The notes under the pieces were generated by a model. That model saw only the letters and a list, made by a program, of their open reading frames with translations. It was not told where the DNA came from and searched no databases. A stretch of 64,000 nt of DNA from NCBI GenBank assembly GCA_014706295.1, contig JACSVZ010000011.1:12058163-12122162 (forward strand), in the 5' to 3' direction. Shown piece after piece: positions 61,131-64,000 of the stretch. The first letter of the stretch is position 1; every line of letters starts with the position of its first letter. Position numbers and translations under genes: made by a program. This stretch comes from Lycocorax pyrrhopterus obiensis. Lineage: Eukaryota; Chordata; Aves; Passeriformes; Paradisaeidae.

Positions 61131-64000
61131 TCCAACCAAGAGTCTCCGGCACCTATCGATAATTTATCTCCCCAACCCCTGAACTTCCTAGCAACAAGAT
61201 TAGTCCCAGCAACACACAGTCAGTGCATTGTGGGCCAGCCCAGCTGGCCTTGCTCAGGGGCCCCACAGGTGCCTGGGTGCTTTTCACCAGTCTTTGTGGC
61301 CTCTCCCAGTCCCACTCTACCTCTCCCCAAGTCAACAGTCCCTGTGTCCTCCAGCCTGGTTCTTTGGGACCAAACATGCCTGCTCCTCTCAGGAGTGGTT
61401 GTTGGGAGACTCATGTCTCTCTGCTGCAATCAAATTCTTTATGTACTTGATGTTTACAATGTGCCATTAAGGTGCCCTGGAATACTCTAAAAGAAACAGC
61501 TCTGGATTTGTTTTACAAGTTTGGTACTAACAGCGAGGAATGCTCCACAGCCACAAAGGGTATCTAGCAGGACAGGAGCACTGAACTGATTTTCTGCTGG
61601 AATGGTTTTCAAATATAGAACGGGCTCCTGGAATCACTTGCCATAAACCTGGAGGCAAAAGTGAAGCAGTAAATCTGCTGTGACTCAGAGTGTGCACCTG
61701 GCAGAGAAACCCTCAGAAACATTACTGGAAGGTGACAGATTTATTCTGGACACAGCAGGTGAGGTGCCTTGAGGGAATCCTTCTAAAATTGCTCAGAAAA
61801 AAAGGGGAACCCAAATGAGGAGCCAAAACAACCTATGGATGCAACCAATAAGCGTTGTTTTCTCTGCCAGGAAGAAAACCAGAGAGAGACTCAGACAGTT
61901 CATCTCATTGCAACTTAAGATTTCTCTATTTCTGAAGCCCTGGACACAAGCTGCTATTTAATAGAGCCACTCCTCACAAATCTAAAGTGACACCTGAAGA
62001 AAACTGCTGGCAGATCTCTCAGCAGGGAGCCTTGTGTCCTGGTGCCAGGCATCCTGCCCAGTGCTCACACTGCCTGGTGTCTGTCAGGAGAAATGGGCTT
62101 CTACCATGTGAGAGCTGGTGCTAAGGAACCCCATGAAGAAATCTCTCCTTTTGAAACTGAGCTTGCTGCAATGAGCTTGGACAACCTGGGTGACCTAGGA
62201 GTCCTTTGCACTTATAAGTTTAGCATGGTTTCATTTAATATCTCTATTTCTGCCATATTCATGGGGGAAAGTGATAAATAGTTTGCTTCGTATTTCTGCT
62301 AAGTGTCTCATACAGTGTCATCTCCTACAAAAATGTATGGTTTATCAAGCACACCTAAATTGGTAAAAGACCTGATAGCTCTTGTATCACTTAAATTTGA
62401 GATTTGCTTTGGATCTCTTTCCCGTGGTCTTCCAGAAGTTGCAAAGTTGAAGTTACCTGGAGTTTAATTGCCACATTGTGTCTTGCCATCTGAAATCACT
62501 GGGTAGCAGACAGAGGAAGGGCAAACCCCTCCAGATATCTCTCACTTGTGCTGAAAGAGGGTTTTCTCAGCAAATCTGTGCCTGGCAGCCCTGAGAAGCT
62601 GCTGTTCTCTGCTGGGCTGAGGGCTTGGCACGCTGGCCTGGCAGCAGGAGCAGCCAGCCCAGGCTTTGCCAGCGATGCTCAGGGCATTTGCACAGAAATG
62701 ACGTGGAGAGCATCTCCATCAGGATAACTTGGACATGGGGTTATGTGATTGTCTGGCCATGGACTGTACAGACAAGTTTTCAGGGAGGTGATTTAGCTGT
62801 CATGTCAATCCCAGAACACTGATCTGGACTTGCACAGGGTGGTAAAGCTGTCAGGACAGGTTTTGCTGGGGAAAAAAGATTCAGGCTTGTGAAGGTGTGT
62901 TCAAACCCCAACTAAAAGGATAAAACCTGTGTGTGTGTGTGACTCAGAATGCAGCTGGAGGTGGGAAGGTCAGAGCTGGGATCTTACATTTTGGTAAAAG
63001 GACGACAGTTAGGATGGGGAGGACCAGTGGGAGCTCAGGGATGTTGGGATGTCGCACGGAGGCTTTGTGCAAGCGGAGCAGCACTGAGACAGGGGTAGCA
63101 AACTAGTTAGAAAGGTGATTTTCAGGGAGCCTGAAGTTTTTCATAAACTTGCACCAATTTTGTGAATAGCTATGGATTTTTAAACTTCCAAAGAGAGAGG
63201 GGAAGACAACTTAAAAAAAAAAAGGTGATGCCTTAATTAAGGTCTCTTTAAAGCAGTATTTAAAGAACATTATGCTGCAAGGACTGGTTGGAAACAGGTT
63301 GCAACCCTCCCTGAGGTGACCCTGTGTCCGTCTCGCAGCAGCACAGCTCCCTCTCCTGACTGCAGAGCTCAGCAGACCCCAGAGGAGGGGTTATTGTGCT
63401 CGCTGGGAGCCAGGCTCATTTCTGCAGCGTAAATGTCCTTTAAAGCACGAAGGGATCCATCCCTGCCTGTGGGGATGGGCTAGATTCAGACATCTTAAAT
63501 CTGTAATTATTTCTGGTTCTCTGTTGAAGTGCATGGCCCAGTGGGACCTTCCCTATCTCTGTCTGTCTTCTCCAACTCTCATTTAAAGACAATTTCTATT
63601 TTCCAGAGTGAGGGCTGCTGCCTAAGGAGGGGGTAGTGGGTAGGAGCATCTGCTGGCAGCACCTCGGTGTGATGAGTTTCTGACCTTGGCCGCAGCGTGT
63701 GGCTGGGCTCAGCTGGGTGCCCGCCCTCCCTGCTGCCGTCCCGTGTCCCAGGGCTCTGCAGGGACATCAGCAGTGCAGGTACCGTGCAAACACACTCTGT
63801 GCCCAAACTGCTGGTACACCCGTGTGTCAATCTGCGATGCTCTGACCTTTTGTCCCCGTGAGATTGTTTTGACATCTTGATTGTCCACCTTCCTCCACTG
63901 TCAACAGCTTAGAGTATCCTCAGATATTTGGTATTTCTGCTTGTACAAGGGTTGACAAGCCCTGTTTTTGTTGCCCAAGCAGCTTTAATTCCCCAGCTTG
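61131..64000. other. Intergenic, nothing recognised
   Basis: The last 2.9 kb hold a short GT run at 62929-62941 and moderately GC-rich sequence near 63.7 kb. Multiple frames on both strands are open around 61.2-61.5 kb without recognisable homology. No gene is supported. Confidence 0.45.

Noticed and set aside
61220..61490. Cluster of open frames on both strands
   Set aside because: GC-rich segment with few stops in five frames; no family features and no conserved signals.

Overview
The window looks like nuclear DNA from a bird, or less likely another sauropsid. It has short intron-split vertebrate exons, several CR1 LINE fragments with avian-style 3' ends, a young-looking solo LTR with a 6-bp target duplication, and a 499/493-residue OSGIN1 whose exons end at canonical GT/AG sites. 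No bacterial-type operons, tRNAs, rRNAs or CRISPR arrays are visible.

Left edge (1-4,000), minus strand: the 5' part of a receptor-interacting-protein kinase gene most like RIPK2. Three coding exons (1498-1649, 494-647, 142-297) join in frame to give 154 residues of N-lobe and catalytic-loop sequence. The next exon begins at base 1, so the rest of the gene lies outside. A non-coding first exon ending at 3863, and a promoter near 4000, are inferred. The catalytic HRD aspartate is replaced by serine (H-C-S-L-K-P-S-N), so this appears to be an intact but catalytically impaired pseudokinase relative of RIPK2. This is the most interesting item in the window.

Middle (about 4.1-41.2 kb): no gene that I recognise. 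It holds CR1 fragments (4390-5035, 10420-11010, 20081-20240, perhaps 34796-34880), a related pair of unclassified dispersed repeats (11621 and 21496), a 50-bp tandem duplication (22885), simple repeats, and a complete solo LTR (32694-32998). Two exon-like open segments with splice sites (9896-10035 plus, 17161-17332 minus) are unassigned.

41.2-52.3 kb, plus strand: OSGIN1, complete. A TATA-containing promoter with a perfect NF-E2/antioxidant-response-type site (41224-41234) precedes a short 5'UTR exon ending at 41429. Coding exons follow at 45613/45631-45697, 48171-48307, 48629-48820, 49150-49241 and 49903-50896. A 3'UTR runs to an AATAAA at 52280. OSGIN1 is a flavin-monooxygenase-like protein induced by oxidative stress through NRF2, and the promoter site fits that.

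Right (52.3-64 kb): CR1 fragments (52661-52915, 60860-61130), a probable reverse-oriented LTR (56230 to about 56760) with an internal GAA run, and two weak minus-strand exon candidates (58322-58672, 59359-59438). The mammalian OSGIN1 neighbours MLYCD and NECAB2 were not seen on either side. The two recognised genes are head-to-head about 37 kb apart, and nothing in the sequence shows that they act together.
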